From Planctomycetota bacterium (GTDB lineage Bacteria > Planctomycetota > SZUA-567): a DNA stretch of 64,000 nucleotides. The stretch covers positions 1 through 64,000 of the forward strand of contig JAISJR010000013.1 in the NCBI GenBank assembly GCA_031261425.1, read 5' to 3'. Below, piece by piece: positions 1 through 8,189 of the stretch. Position 1 is the first letter of the stretch; each line of letters begins with the position of its first letter. A program made the position numbers and the translations under genes. The notes below the pieces were generated by a model, which saw only the letters and a program-made list of their open reading frames with translations, did not search any database and was not told where the DNA came from.

Positions 1-262
1 GGCACACGCTCTACCGTGCCGTAACCCTGGGTAGCGGTTATTTTTTGATAATCAATCCGACAGTCCCGCCGCGCGGTTTGCGGCGGCAAACGCGGCGGCG
101 GCGGGAGCGGTTCGCCAAAACGCGGCGAACCGTCCAATTGCGGTTGGTCGCTTCGCGACCTTTTACCCAGGGTGGCGCGGCTGATAGAACGTCGCCGCTT
201 ACCCTGGGCTAATATGCGCCGCGCTTTCAGCGCGACTGTCGGAATAATTATCAAAATATTTC
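1..262. repeat. REP-like composite palindromic repeat, copy A
   Basis: Nested inverted repeats fill this gene-free stretch. Units of the type ACCCAGGGT...ACCCTGGG bracket short hairpins, and the block ends in a GCGCTTTCAGCGCGACTGTC segment. The same modules recur in inverted order at 7827-8118, and the last module recurs as fragments near 10775 and 54991. No reading frame here looks coding. It resembles REP/BIME-type non-autonomous repeats, but no transposase is adjacent. Confidence 0.75.
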
Positions 263-310
263 CTCGCCCCGTTGGGACGAAGCGCGATTAAACAATTATT
301 TTTTCCCCGT

Positions 311-341
311 TTAACTTTCAACTCTTAACTTTCAACTTTGA
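311..341. repeat. heptamer repeat array
   Basis: Short run of seven-base units of the type CTTTCAA / CTCTTAA. It is a small member of the heptamer-array family seen throughout the window. It lies in the leader of the gene at 421. Confidence 0.6.
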
Positions 342-420
342 ATCCGTATTTTCCGCCGTTGACGCGACGGGGCAAGACGCCCGCGAATAATTATCCGCTC
401 TCACTTGAAAGGACAAAAAA

Positions 421-792
421 ATGGACGCGACTACGACTGTGCCGGAAGGTCTCTGCACTTTTGCCGATTTTGAGAAAATTAAATTGCGCGTGGCGGAAGT
501 TGTCGCCGCGGCGCCGCACCCGAACGCCGACAAATTGTTGGTGTTGCAATTGCGATTGGGCGAGCGGACGAAACAAATCTGCGCCGGCATCCGCGCGTAT
601 TACTCGCCGGAGCAACTCGTCGGCAAGCGGATTGTCATCGTCGATAATTTGGAACCGCGCAAACTGCGCGGCGAGGTCAGCGAAGGAATGTTGTTGGCGT
701 CGCACGACCGCGGCGGCGCGGACGGCGCGGAACGGGTTACGCTCATCACCACCGACGCGCCGGATTGCCACAGCGGTAGCGCGGTGGGGTAA
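421..792 (+). CDS. free-standing tRNA-binding OB-fold protein (MetRS C-terminal domain/Trbp111-like)
   Basis: A 123-residue protein that matches the tRNA-binding domain found at the C-terminus of many methionyl-tRNA synthetases and as free-standing Trbp111/CsaA-like proteins. Visible family signatures are the strand with LRVAEVVAAAPHPNADKL (residues about 21-38), the KQICAGI segment and the VDNLEPRKLRGEVSEGMLL segment near 75-95. It spans the whole domain, so it is a stand-alone protein and not a fragment. The ATG follows an AAAGGA ribosome site. It probably binds tRNA structurally or assists a synthetase in trans; no synthetase gene is in the window. A heptamer array begins four bases after the stop. 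Confidence 0.85.
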   Translation: MDATTTVPEGLCTFADFEKIKLRVAEVVAAAPHPNADKLLVLQLRLGERTKQICAGIRAYYSPEQLVGKRIVIVDNLEPRKLRGEVSEGMLLASHDRGGADGAERVTLITTDAPDCHSGSAVG

Positions 793-796
793 AGCA

Positions 797-826
797 GAGT
801 TAAGAGTTTAGAGTTTAGAGTTTAGC
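797..826. repeat. heptamer repeat array
   Basis: Four to five units of the form GAGTTTA/GAGTTAA directly after the stop of the OB-fold gene and just before the convergent stop of the sensor kinase gene. Confidence 0.7.
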
Positions 827-835
827 GGCGGCAAT

Positions 836-3688
836 TTATTGCCGCCGATTCAGATATTTCTGCAACACCGCCAGCACTTTTTCAAATTCCAACGGTTTGG
901 CTAAATGTCCGTTCATGCCGGCGGCGAGGCACCGGTCGATGTCTTCGCGGAAAACGTGTCCGGTCATCGCGATAATCGGCACGGTTTTCGCCGCCGCCAG
1001 CGGCAACCCGCGAATCGCCGCCGTCGCCGCGTAGCCGTCCATCTCCGGCATCTGCACGTCCATAAAAATTATGTCGTGGCGCGCCGCGCCGAATTTCGCC
1101 ACCGCTTCTTTGCCGTTCGCCGCCTCGTCAATTTTTATCGCCGTCGGTTCGAGCAACGTCCGCAGAATTTCGCGGTTAATTTCGGCGTCGTCCGCCAGCA
1201 ATAAACGGCAACCGGCGAAATTGTCGGCGGGCAAGGTTGGCGCCGTCAAATGCCGCGACCGCTCCAACAAATTCTCATCGCCGCGGCGCAGGCGCGCGGT
1301 GAACGCGAACGTCGAGCCCTTGCCCAATTCCGACTTAATCCAAATTTCGCCGTCCATCATATTGACGATGCGCTTGGCAATCGCGAGCCCCAAGCCGGTG
1401 CCGCCGAAGCGCCGCGAAGTGCCGGCGTCGGCTTGTTGAAACGCGGAAAACAAGGTCGCCTGCTGTGCGGGACTGATGCCGATGCCGCTGTCGATGACTT
1501 CGATATAAACGACGCACTCGCCGTGCTCTTCTTTTTCCAAGCGGGCGTTCAGCCAAATTTTGCCGCGGCGCGGCGTGAATTTACCGGCGTTGGAGAGCAG
1601 GTTGATAATTACCTGCATCAGCCGCTGGTCGTCGCCGATTAACACCGGCGGCAACTGCGGGTCAAAACTCACGCGGAGTTCCTGCGATTTTTCGGCGAGG
1701 CGGAAATTGATGATTTCGACGATTTCGTTCAACGTTTGTTCTAGCGAAAAATGCACCGGCGACAGTTCGAGTTTGCCCGCTTCAATTTTCGCCATATCGA
1801 GCACGTCGTTGACGATGCCGAGCAACAGCGTGCTGGCGTCGCCGATGCGGTTTAAGCAGTAATTTTTCCGCGCGAGGTCGGCGGCGTTTTTGCCGATGGC
1901 GGTCATTCCGATAATCGCGTTCATCGGCGCTCTAATCTCGTGCGACATATTGGAAAGGAAAATGCTTTTGGCGGCGGTCGCCGCGGTGGCGATGGCGGTT
2001 TGCCGCCGCAACTTGCCGAGCATCACGAACACCGCCGCGACGACCAGCAACAGCACCGCGACGAGACCGAGCAAATACGAGCGTTGCTGGCGCTCCATTT
2101 GCTGGCGGTAGTCGAAAACGCGACCGAGCCAGCGGTTGGAGATGGTCTTGCAATTGATGCGGGCGAGCGCCTTGTCGATAATTGAAGCGAGGACTTTTTC
2201 GTCGAGATTGAGACCGAACGTCGAAGCAAAATAATCGTCGAACAAAATGTTGATTTTGTAATTCGGGTCTTCGCGGTAGTGCGTGCTATACATCAGCAGA
2301 TTTTGCGAGCCCATAAACAAGTCGATGTCGCCGTTGCGCAACGCCGCGAACGCGCGGTCGGCGCCGGCGAATTCTTTGAGGTTTTCCTGCCGCGGGAAAT
2401 TCCGGCGAAAGTAACTGCCGGGCGCCGAGTCGGCTTGCACCCCGACCCGCGAATAAATGACGTTGTTGAGTTCCATCTCCGGCGCGTCAACCGTGGAAAT
2501 GAGCGCGAAAATATCGGAATGATACGCGCGCTGGGGGCGGAGAAATTTGCCCGGTTGCTCGGCGGCGGGAATCAATTCGGTCGTCAGCGCGAGCCGCCCG
2601 TCGAGCAACCGGCGGTAAATGTCCGCCCGCTCCAATTTTTCCCCGCCGTCCGCCAGCGCGAATTGCAGACCGGTGAGCGCCGCGATTTCCGCCAACACGT
2701 CCACGCCGATGCCCTGATATTGTTGCTCGTTTTCGTTGTAAAAGGAAATCGGATAATTGTCGTATTCGGTGGCGTAGAGAACGGCGTTGGCGGGCGTGGA
2801 ATGTTCGGCGATGTAGCGGCGTTCTTCCGCGGTCAACTGGGCAAGGAAGCGATGCCGCCGGTGATGCTCCTCGCCGCGATTGTAGAGGTCAACCCAATGG
2901 CGGAGGTCGGAGCGCAGGGCTTTATCGACGACCGCGATGACGGCGCCGAGTTCGGGATTTTGCGTGGTCAGCGACACCGGCACGTAAATCGTCGGCAAAT
3001 AATTCGTTTCCGTAATGTCGTCGTAAATATCGAACGCCGTTATTTCCAAACTCTCGCCGATAAAAGCGTCCGCCTCGCCGCTTTTTAGCGCCCGATACGC
3101 CGCCGCGTAATTATCGACCAAAATCGAGTCGAACTCTTCGCCGGCATACGTCTTCACGCGGTCGCCGGTGATGGCGCCGGCGAGGAGCGCGTAGCGCAAC
3201 CGGCGCTCTTTGGCGAGGTCCGCCGGCGGCGGCGCGTGCGCCAGCCGCACGATTTTGACCAGATTTTCGGCAATCGTGTCGGTCATTAAATACGTCTGCC
3301 GGCGCTCGACGGTGGCGGTCAATTCGCCGGTAAAATCGATTTCCCGCGTCGCCAAACCGGCGAGCAAATCATTCCAATCGTAGGTCGCCGGCTCAAAGCG
3401 AACGCCGAAGAGCGTGGTCAAATAATCGCAAAACAAGGCGGTAAAACTGCCGGCGTGCTCGCCGGCAATCATCTCCGCGTTTTCGGTGGTGCCGACAATC
3501 AGTCGCTCGCGGCTTGACCGCAGTTTTTCAATCGCCGCGATTTCTCCGGCGGTTACGCCCGGAATCGCGCGAAAATCGGTGTAACCCGTCGCGACGGACG
3601 GTCCCGACGCGGACGCACTGAAACCCGCCGTTAAAACGACCAGCAAAAAAATGGCGCCGGTAAATAAATTATGGTTCAAGATTCGCAT
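836..3688 (-). CDS. hybrid sensor histidine kinase with two periplasmic solute-binding domains (BvgS-like)
   Basis: A 950-residue membrane signalling protein. A signal segment (about 8-28) is followed by two tandem periplasmic binding-protein-like domains (about 45-275 and 295-530), one membrane helix (538-560), a HisKA domain with phospho-acceptor H583 in MSHEIRAPMNAIIG, an HATPase domain (N box near 700, G1 DSGIGIS 733-739, G2 GGTGLGLAIAK 762-772) and a C-terminal receiver domain with phospho-acceptor D877, T909 and K931. There is no PAS domain. HisKA has A in place of the usual T after HEIR. The order resembles BvgS without the Hpt domain. The ligand is unknown but probably small and polar. 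No response-regulator gene is next to it, so phosphotransfer to a distant partner is inferred. Confidence 0.9.
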   Translation of the reverse strand: MRILNHNLFTGAIFLLVVLTAGFSASASGPSVATGYTDFRAIPGVTAGEIAAIEKLRSSRERLIVGTTENAEMIAGEHAGSFTALFCDYLTTLFGVRFEPATYDWNDLLAGLATREIDFTGELTATVERRQTYLMTDTIAENLVKIVRLAHAPPPADLAKERRLRYALLAGAITGDRVKTYAGEEFDSILVDNYAAAYRALKSGEADAFIGESLEITAFDIYDDITETNYLPTIYVPVSLTTQNPELGAVIAVVDKALRSDLRHWVDLYNRGEEHHRRHRFLAQLTAEERRYIAEHSTPANAVLYATEYDNYPISFYNENEQQYQGIGVDVLAEIAALTGLQFALADGGEKLERADIYRRLLDGRLALTTELIPAAEQPGKFLRPQRAYHSDIFALISTVDAPEMELNNVIYSRVGVQADSAPGSYFRRNFPRQENLKEFAGADRAFAALRNGDIDLFMGSQNLLMYSTHYREDPNYKINILFDDYFASTFGLNLDEKVLASIIDKALARINCKTISNRWLGRVFDYRQQMERQQRSYLLGLVAVLLLVVAAVFVMLGKLRRQTAIATAATAAKSIFLSNMSHEIRAPMNAIIGMTAIGKNAADLARKNYCLNRIGDASTLLLGIVNDVLDMAKIEAGKLELSPVHFSLEQTLNEIVEIINFRLAEKSQELRVSFDPQLPPVLIGDDQRLMQVIINLLSNAGKFTPRRGKIWLNARLEKEEHGECVVYIEVIDSGIGISPAQQATLFSAFQQADAGTSRRFGGTGLGLAIAKRIVNMMDGEIWIKSELGKGSTFAFTARLRRGDENLLERSRHLTAPTLPADNFAGCRLLLADDAEINREILRTLLEPTAIKIDEAANGKEAVAKFGAARHDIIFMDVQMPEMDGYAATAAIRGLPLAAAKTVPIIAMTGHVFREDIDRCLAAGMNGHLAKPLEFEKVLAVLQKYLNRRQ

Positions 3689-3871
3689 TGTGAACTCGCC
3701 TCGTTTTCTCGGTTATTATTACGCTCCGCCCCCGATAAAACGAGTAGGCAGTTTTTAAGCGGCAAATCGTCTTCCGTCAGGAAGGCGCGGTCTTTGTGCG
3801 ACGAGTTTCTACCAAGCGCGGCAATCCCGCGGATTGCCCAAACGCGAAATAAAGGTTGTCGAACCGCTCGA

Positions 3872-4972
3872 TTAAAAAATCCCCGCGCCGGCGGCGCGGG
3901 AACCGCCCGCCGCACTGACTTCCTCTATAATTTTCCGCGCGTTTTTGATGCCCGTCTTTGCCGCGACGCGCATCAGGTCGTCCGGCGTCGGGTCTTTGCC
4001 CGCGCCGTCAATCGTCGTCGCGTGTTCGCCGCCCATTCCCTCGGCATAAACCAAATCATAAGGCGGCGAGACCGTCCAACGTTTGCCGGTGTATAAAAAT
4101 GAAAAATTCTTGGCGTGGTCGTCGCGGTTGTGGTAAAACACATTAAAGCACATCTGCCGAAATAACTTTTCCGCCTCGCCGTAATCGCGGGTCAGTTTCA
4201 GCGCGGCGTTGAGCAAATCCACGTAATCAAGCGTGGGATAACGATGCGAAGCGTCAAGCAACGCGCTTGCCGAAAGCATAAAAACCTTTTCACCGGCGCG
4301 CCGGTCGAAGCGTCGCGCGCCGAAGTATTTACCCTCGAATAGTCGCGCGGCGGGAAAATCCAACCCCGCTTTACGCGCGAGGAGCGCGTATTGATACTCT
4401 TTTTTGCCGATGTTTTTCGGGTCAACGGCGGCGCGGAATTTTACGAGCCACTCCTCGCCGTCGATGGTCAGCAATACTTTTGGACGAGCGCCGCCGGACG
4501 AACCGCCTAATTTCACCAAGTCGGCAAGGGCTTGTCCCGTGTAGGGACGGTCATGCAAAATCGCGGCGGCTTCTTTCGCCAAAACGTTTAAGTCATTAGC
4601 GGCGGGGGCGGCGGGCAACGGTTCGGCGGGCTGATATTCGAGCGCTCCCATTCCGCTCGCGCCGACAAGCGCGAGACGGTCGAGAATGGAAACTTCGGCG
4701 GGGTTGACGCCGTTTTTGCGCAACAGCCGGTCAATCAGCAACCGTCCCCAGCCGTCGGGGATACTGTCGTTAAACACGCCGAAATTGCCGTCGAACGGCT
4801 CGCGCGGCGCGAGGAAAACTTTTTTGGCGAGCGGCATACTGAACGGCGAAATGCTAAATCCGTCGGCGATCCATTCGCCGTCATACTCGAACGCGGCGGT
4901 GCGGGCGTCCGCGAGCGCCACCCGCCCGACTTTCCGCCCGTGATAGAAAACGTGGACAACTCTATTTTGCAT
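3872..4972 (-). CDS. hipA: HipA-family serine/threonine kinase toxin
   Basis: A 366-residue kinase of the HipA family, the toxin half of a type II toxin-antitoxin pair; characterised members phosphorylate tRNA synthetases and cause dormancy. Landmarks are the N-terminal couple_hipA region (1-110), the P-loop-like GGSSGGARPKV (156-166), the catalytic segment HNRDDHAKN with D284, and the metal-binding SPPYDL with D306. Its ATG overlaps the end of hipB by 11 bases, so the two are translationally coupled. The final residues (GGSRAAGAGIF) are encoded by a GC-rich hairpin followed by a T run, so the C-terminus is shorter than in typical HipA proteins of about 400-440 residues. The kinase core appears intact. 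Confidence 0.9.
   Translation of the reverse strand: MQNRVVHVFYHGRKVGRVALADARTAAFEYDGEWIADGFSISPFSMPLAKKVFLAPREPFDGNFGVFNDSIPDGWGRLLIDRLLRKNGVNPAEVSILDRLALVGASGMGALEYQPAEPLPAAPAANDLNVLAKEAAAILHDRPYTGQALADLVKLGGSSGGARPKVLLTIDGEEWLVKFRAAVDPKNIGKKEYQYALLARKAGLDFPAARLFEGKYFGARRFDRRAGEKVFMLSASALLDASHRYPTLDYVDLLNAALKLTRDYGEAEKLFRQMCFNVFYHNRDDHAKNFSFLYTGKRWTVSPPYDLVYAEGMGGEHATTIDGAGKDPTPDDLMRVAAKTGIKNARKIIEEVSAAGGSRAAGAGIF
3873..3900 (-). terminator. rho-independent terminator overlapping the hipA 3' end
   Basis: Read on the minus strand: an eight-pair stem CCCGCGCC / GGCGCGGG with a three-base loop, followed by GATTTTTTAAT. The hairpin lies inside the last codons of hipA and the stop codon lies in the T run. 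Confidence 0.75.
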
Positions 4973-5222
4973 TGAGCATCTCGTCTAACGATTGAAAATT
5001 CGGGCGGGCGAAAAGCAGGTTGAAATCGTTCTCATAGCCCAAAACCACGGCAAGGCGCAGGAGCGAGGTCAGCGCAATTTCGCCGGTCTGCTCAAATCGT
5101 TTGATTGACCCCCAACTGACTTGGGCGCGGTCGGCTAAAACCCGTTGCGACAACTTGGCTTCTTTGCGCCGCGCCCGCAGGCGGTCAATCAACCCTTGCT
5201 GAACGGCTAATATATTAGCCAT
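4962..5222 (-). CDS. hipB: HipB-like helix-turn-helix antitoxin
   Basis: An 86-residue Xre/HTH_3-type regulator. The helix-turn-helix covers about residues 12-68, with SQRVLADRAQVSWGSIKRFE as the recognisable core. It should neutralise HipA and repress the operon. The ATG is preceded by GAGGG at short spacing. Codons 2-6 (ANILA) are themselves the perfect palindrome at 5205-5220, so the operator overlaps the translation start, as expected for autorepression. The stop lies 11 bases inside hipA. Confidence 0.88.
   Translation of the reverse strand: MANILAVQQGLIDRLRARRKEAKLSQRVLADRAQVSWGSIKRFEQTGEIALTSLLRLAVVLGYENDFNLLFARPNFQSLDEMLNAK
5205..5220. promoter_or_regulatory. probable HipB operator O1
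   Basis: Perfect 16-base palindrome GGCTAATATATTAGCC that overlaps codons 2-6 of hipB. A near-identical palindrome sits 41 bases upstream (centre to centre). Confidence 0.7.
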
Positions 5223-5245
5223 AACACCCTCTTTTACGCCTTTTG

Positions 5246-5261
5246 GGCTAATATGTTAGCC
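5246..5261. promoter_or_regulatory. probable HipB operator O2
   Basis: Palindrome GGCTAATATGTTAGCC, differing from O1 at one base. The 41-base spacing is about four helical turns, which would place two bound HipB dimers on the same face of the DNA. The hipBA promoter is expected between or beside the two sites. Confidence 0.68.
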
Positions 5262-5305
5262 GTTTTGGGCAATCCGGCAAGCGCAATTTTACCGCGCTTT
5301 GCGCA

Positions 5306-5380
5306 CTTTCAACTTTCAACTTTCAACTTTCAACTTTCAACTTTCAACTTTCAACTTTCAACTCTCAACTCTCAACTCTA
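5306..5380. repeat. tandem heptamer array, ten units
   Basis: Eight perfect head-to-tail CTTTCAA units followed by two CTCTCAA units and a partial CTCTA. The TAG stop of uvrB (minus strand) is formed by the last partial unit, so the array runs straight into the gene end. It resembles the heptanucleotide STRR arrays described in cyanobacteria. Confidence 0.9.
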
Positions 5381-7405
5381 TTCTCGTCGCCGCTTTTTAT
5401 TTCCCGCCAGCGTTTTGCGCCGTTTTTTGCCGTAGGTTACCGGCGATTCTTGCAGGTAATTTATCGGCGCGTGCAGTTTCAACAACCGGTCGCGCAATTT
5501 CGCCGCGTCCTCAAACCGCATCGCTTCCGCCGCGCGCACCATTTCCGTCTGCAACACGCTAATCTCCGTCTGTCGCGCGTTGTCGTCCGGCGCGAGGTCT
5601 TCGACGGCGCCGAAGAAATTTTCCCAACCGGTTGCGAGCGACCGTTCCACGCTTCGCGGCGTGATGTGATTTTCTTCGTTATATTTTAATTGCGCGGCGC
5701 GGCGTTTTTCGTTCTCGTCCATCGCCGCCCGCATCGCGTCGCTGACGCCGTCGGCATACATTATCACTTGACCGTCGAGATGCCGCGCGCAACGCCCGAT
5801 TGTCTGAATCAAACTCGTCGTCGAGCGCAAAAAGCCCTGCTTGTCCGCGTCCAAAATCACCACCAACGACACCTCCGGCAGGTCAAGTCCTTCGCGCAAT
5901 AAATTCACGCCAATCAGCGCGTCGAAATTGCCGAGCCGCAAGTCCTTCAAAATTTCCACGCGCTCCAACGTGTCGATGTCCGAGTGCAAATACTCGGTGC
6001 GCAATTGATGCTCGCGGCAATAGCGGTCTAAATCCTCCGCCAATCGCTTGGTCAACGTCGTGATGAGCGTCCGCTCGCCCTTCGCCGCGCGGAGTTGAAT
6101 TTCCCGCATAATATCCGGCACTTGTCCCGTCGTCGGGCGCACGGTTATCGGCGGGTCCACCAAGCCCGTCGGGCGCACGACCAACCGCGTAACTTCGCCC
6201 GCCGATTTTTGCAGTTCGTCCGCCGCCGGCGTCGCCGACACGTAAATCGTCGGCGGCTGGCGGGCGGTAAATTCCGCGAACGTCATCGGGCGGTTGTCGA
6301 GCGCCGACGGCAGGCGGAAGCCGTGTTCGACCAACGTCGTTTTGCGCGCGCGGTCGCCGTTATACATTCCGCGCAGTTGCGGCAAAGTAACGTGCGACTC
6401 GTCGATGAACAGCAAATAATCGTTGGCGGGAAAATAGTCGAGCAAACACGAGGGGCGCGAGCCGGGCGCGCGTCCGTCAAAATGGCGCGAATAATTTTCG
6501 ACGCCTTGGCAATAACCGATTTCGTTCAGCATTTCGAGGTCGTAGCGGGTGCGGCTTTCAAGCCGTTGCGCTTCGAGAATTTTGTTTTGATTGTTCAGTT
6601 CTTGCAGGCGAGTTTCGAGTTCCGCTTCGATGGCGGCGACGGCGTTTTTTTTGCCGTCTTCGCTCAAAATAAAATGCGTCGCCGGATAGAGGGCGACGTG
6701 TTGGTAGTTGGTGATGGCGGCGCCGGTCAGCGGCGCGAATTCGGTGAGACGTTCGATTTCGTCGCCGAAAAATTCGACGCGCAACGCGGTTTCAAGATAG
6801 GCGGGAAAAATCTCAAGCGCGTCGCCGCGCAAGCGGAATTTGCCGCGCTGAAAATCGTAATCGTTGCGCTCATAGCGCAAATGCAACAGTTGTTCGAGCA
6901 ACCGCCGGCGGTTCACCGTCGCGCCGACCTGAAACGGAATGATGGCTTCGCGGTATTGGTCGGGCGCGCCCAAACCGTAAATGCAACTGACGGACGCGAC
7001 GACGATGACGTCGCGGCGGGTCAGCAAACCGGCGGTGGCGGAGAGGCGCAGACGTTCAAGGTTGTCGTTAATCGCGGCGTCTTTTTCGATATAGACATCG
7101 GTGGCGGGCAGATACGCTTCGGGCTGATAATAGTCGTAATACGAGACGAAATACTCGACGGCGTTACGCGGGAAAAATTGGCGAAATTCGCTGTAAAGTT
7201 GGGCGGTGAGGGTTTTGTTGTGCGAGAGGACGAGCGCGGGTTTTTGCAGTTGCGCGATGACGTTCGCCATCACAAAGGTCTTGCCGGAACCGGTAACGCC
7301 GAGCAACGTCTGGTCGTGCTTGCCGCGGCGCAACCCGTCCACGAGCGCGGCAATGGCTTGCGGTTGGTCGCCGGCGGGCGCGTAGGGAGCGGTGAGTTGG
7401 AACAT
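5378..7405 (-). CDS. uvrB: UvrABC excinuclease subunit B
   Basis: A 675-residue full-length UvrB, the damage-verification helicase-like subunit of nucleotide excision repair. It has Walker A GVTGSGKT (36-43), the beta-hairpin region with YYDYYQPEAY, the DESHVTLPQ helicase motif, the ETIGRCAR-type motif VI (here QTIGRCARH) and a C-terminal UVR motif that contacts UvrC. No uvrA or uvrC is in the window. The start is five bases after the stop of a small upstream gene, so the two are probably co-transcribed. Confidence 0.97.
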   Translation of the reverse strand: MFQLTAPYAPAGDQPQAIAALVDGLRRGKHDQTLLGVTGSGKTFVMANVIAQLQKPALVLSHNKTLTAQLYSEFRQFFPRNAVEYFVSYYDYYQPEAYLPATDVYIEKDAAINDNLERLRLSATAGLLTRRDVIVVASVSCIYGLGAPDQYREAIIPFQVGATVNRRRLLEQLLHLRYERNDYDFQRGKFRLRGDALEIFPAYLETALRVEFFGDEIERLTEFAPLTGAAITNYQHVALYPATHFILSEDGKKNAVAAIEAELETRLQELNNQNKILEAQRLESRTRYDLEMLNEIGYCQGVENYSRHFDGRAPGSRPSCLLDYFPANDYLLFIDESHVTLPQLRGMYNGDRARKTTLVEHGFRLPSALDNRPMTFAEFTARQPPTIYVSATPAADELQKSAGEVTRLVVRPTGLVDPPITVRPTTGQVPDIMREIQLRAAKGERTLITTLTKRLAEDLDRYCREHQLRTEYLHSDIDTLERVEILKDLRLGNFDALIGVNLLREGLDLPEVSLVVILDADKQGFLRSTTSLIQTIGRCARHLDGQVIMYADGVSDAMRAAMDENEKRRAAQLKYNEENHITPRSVERSLATGWENFFGAVEDLAPDDNARQTEISVLQTEMVRAAEAMRFEDAAKLRDRLLKLHAPINYLQESPVTYGKKRRKTLAGNKKRRRE

Positions 7406-7410
7406 AGACG

Positions 7411-7623
7411 CTAATCCGGCAAGATGAATTCGTTGACGGTTTTTGTTTGCCGCGCCCGCACGACTTCCGGTTCGACAAAGACCCAGCCCGCTCTTTCCAA
7501 CAGCGGACGCTCTTCGTCCATGTGCCGGTGCAAACCTTCAATGCCGCCATACATCTCAAATAATTTTTTGCGATTTTCCCATACTTCAACGATGGGGTCA
7601 ATTTCGGGATAATAATGCATCAT
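7411..7623 (-). CDS. small hypothetical protein upstream of uvrB
   Basis: A 70-residue protein. The start ATGATG is preceded by a strong GAGGAG site, favoured over a longer frame starting at 7677. The N-terminal pattern (IDPIVEVWENRKKLFEMYGG) resembles the small orphan antitoxin-like proteins in which a DPI-E-R motif precedes a YGGD-like turn, but this is only a motif impression. It has charged helices and no membrane segment. It lies five bases upstream of uvrB on the same strand; a repair role is not implied. Confidence 0.65.
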   Translation of the reverse strand: MMHYYPEIDPIVEVWENRKKLFEMYGGIEGLHRHMDEERPLLERAGWVFVEPEVVRARQTKTVNEFILPD

Positions 7624-7826
7624 TTTCTCCTCGGCAAAGTCAGCAGTAAATCCGGCGCAATCAAAAACGGCGTCCACAGATTATGTCGCTCATTATAGGC
7701 GCGAATTTTTTCATTTGAGCGGGTTCCCAAATGGCGAAAGTTCCAACTGAGCAAGTAGTCGATTTTCAGATTGACGCCAGCCGCTTTTGGAGTTGAGAGT
7801 CGCTCAATTTAACGTTAACGTTATTC

Positions 7827-8118
7827 CGACAGTCGCGCTGAAAGCGCGAAATATATTAGCCCAGGGTAAGCGACACGCTCTATCGTCGCGCCACCCTGGG
7901 TAAAGATGGCGCGAAGCGCCAACCGAAATTGGACGGTTCGCCGCGTTTGGGCGAACCGCTCTCGCCGCCGGAGGCGGCGTTTACCGCCGCAAACCGCGCG
8001 GGCGGAACTGTCGGATGGTTCGCTTCGCGAACCGCTACCCAGGGTTGCGGCACGGTAGAGCGTGTGCCTTACCCTGGGCTAATATATGCCGCGCTTTCAG
8101 TGCGATTAGCGGATTGAT
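7827..8118. repeat. REP-like composite palindromic repeat, copy B
   Basis: The gene-free stretch 7624-8186 is dominated by this block. It starts with CAGTCGCGCTGAAAGCGCGA, carries CCCAGGGT and ACCCTGGG modules at both ends, and has central hairpins such as GGTTCGCTTCGCGAACC. Module order is largely the inverse of copy A at 1-262, including the ACACGCTCTA/TAGAGCGTGT half-sites. The flanking 7624-7826 shows nothing recognisable. Confidence 0.78.
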
Positions 8119-8163
8119 TATCAAAATGACGCCTTGCGTGCGCTTGCAAATTTATCAATAAAA

Positions 8164-8189
8164 TTTCTCTCTCTCAACTCTCAACTCTA
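8164..8189. repeat. heptamer array at the yicC stop
   Basis: Run of CTCTCAA units ending in CTCTATT; the TAG stop of yicC (minus strand) is inside the last unit, exactly as at the uvrB stop. Confidence 0.75.

Noticed and set aside
5306-5380. CRISPR-like array
   Set aside because: Units of seven bases have no spacers; this is a simple tandem repeat.
6095-7414. 439-codon plus-strand frame opposite uvrB
   Set aside because: It is a shadow of a clear uvrB on the other strand; long antisense frames are common in this G+C-rich DNA and the translation is Arg/His-rich with no family.
8080-8100. Extra HipB site from GGGCTAATATAT in the REP block
   Set aside because: Only a half-site is present and it belongs to a dispersed repeat; the palindrome is not completed.
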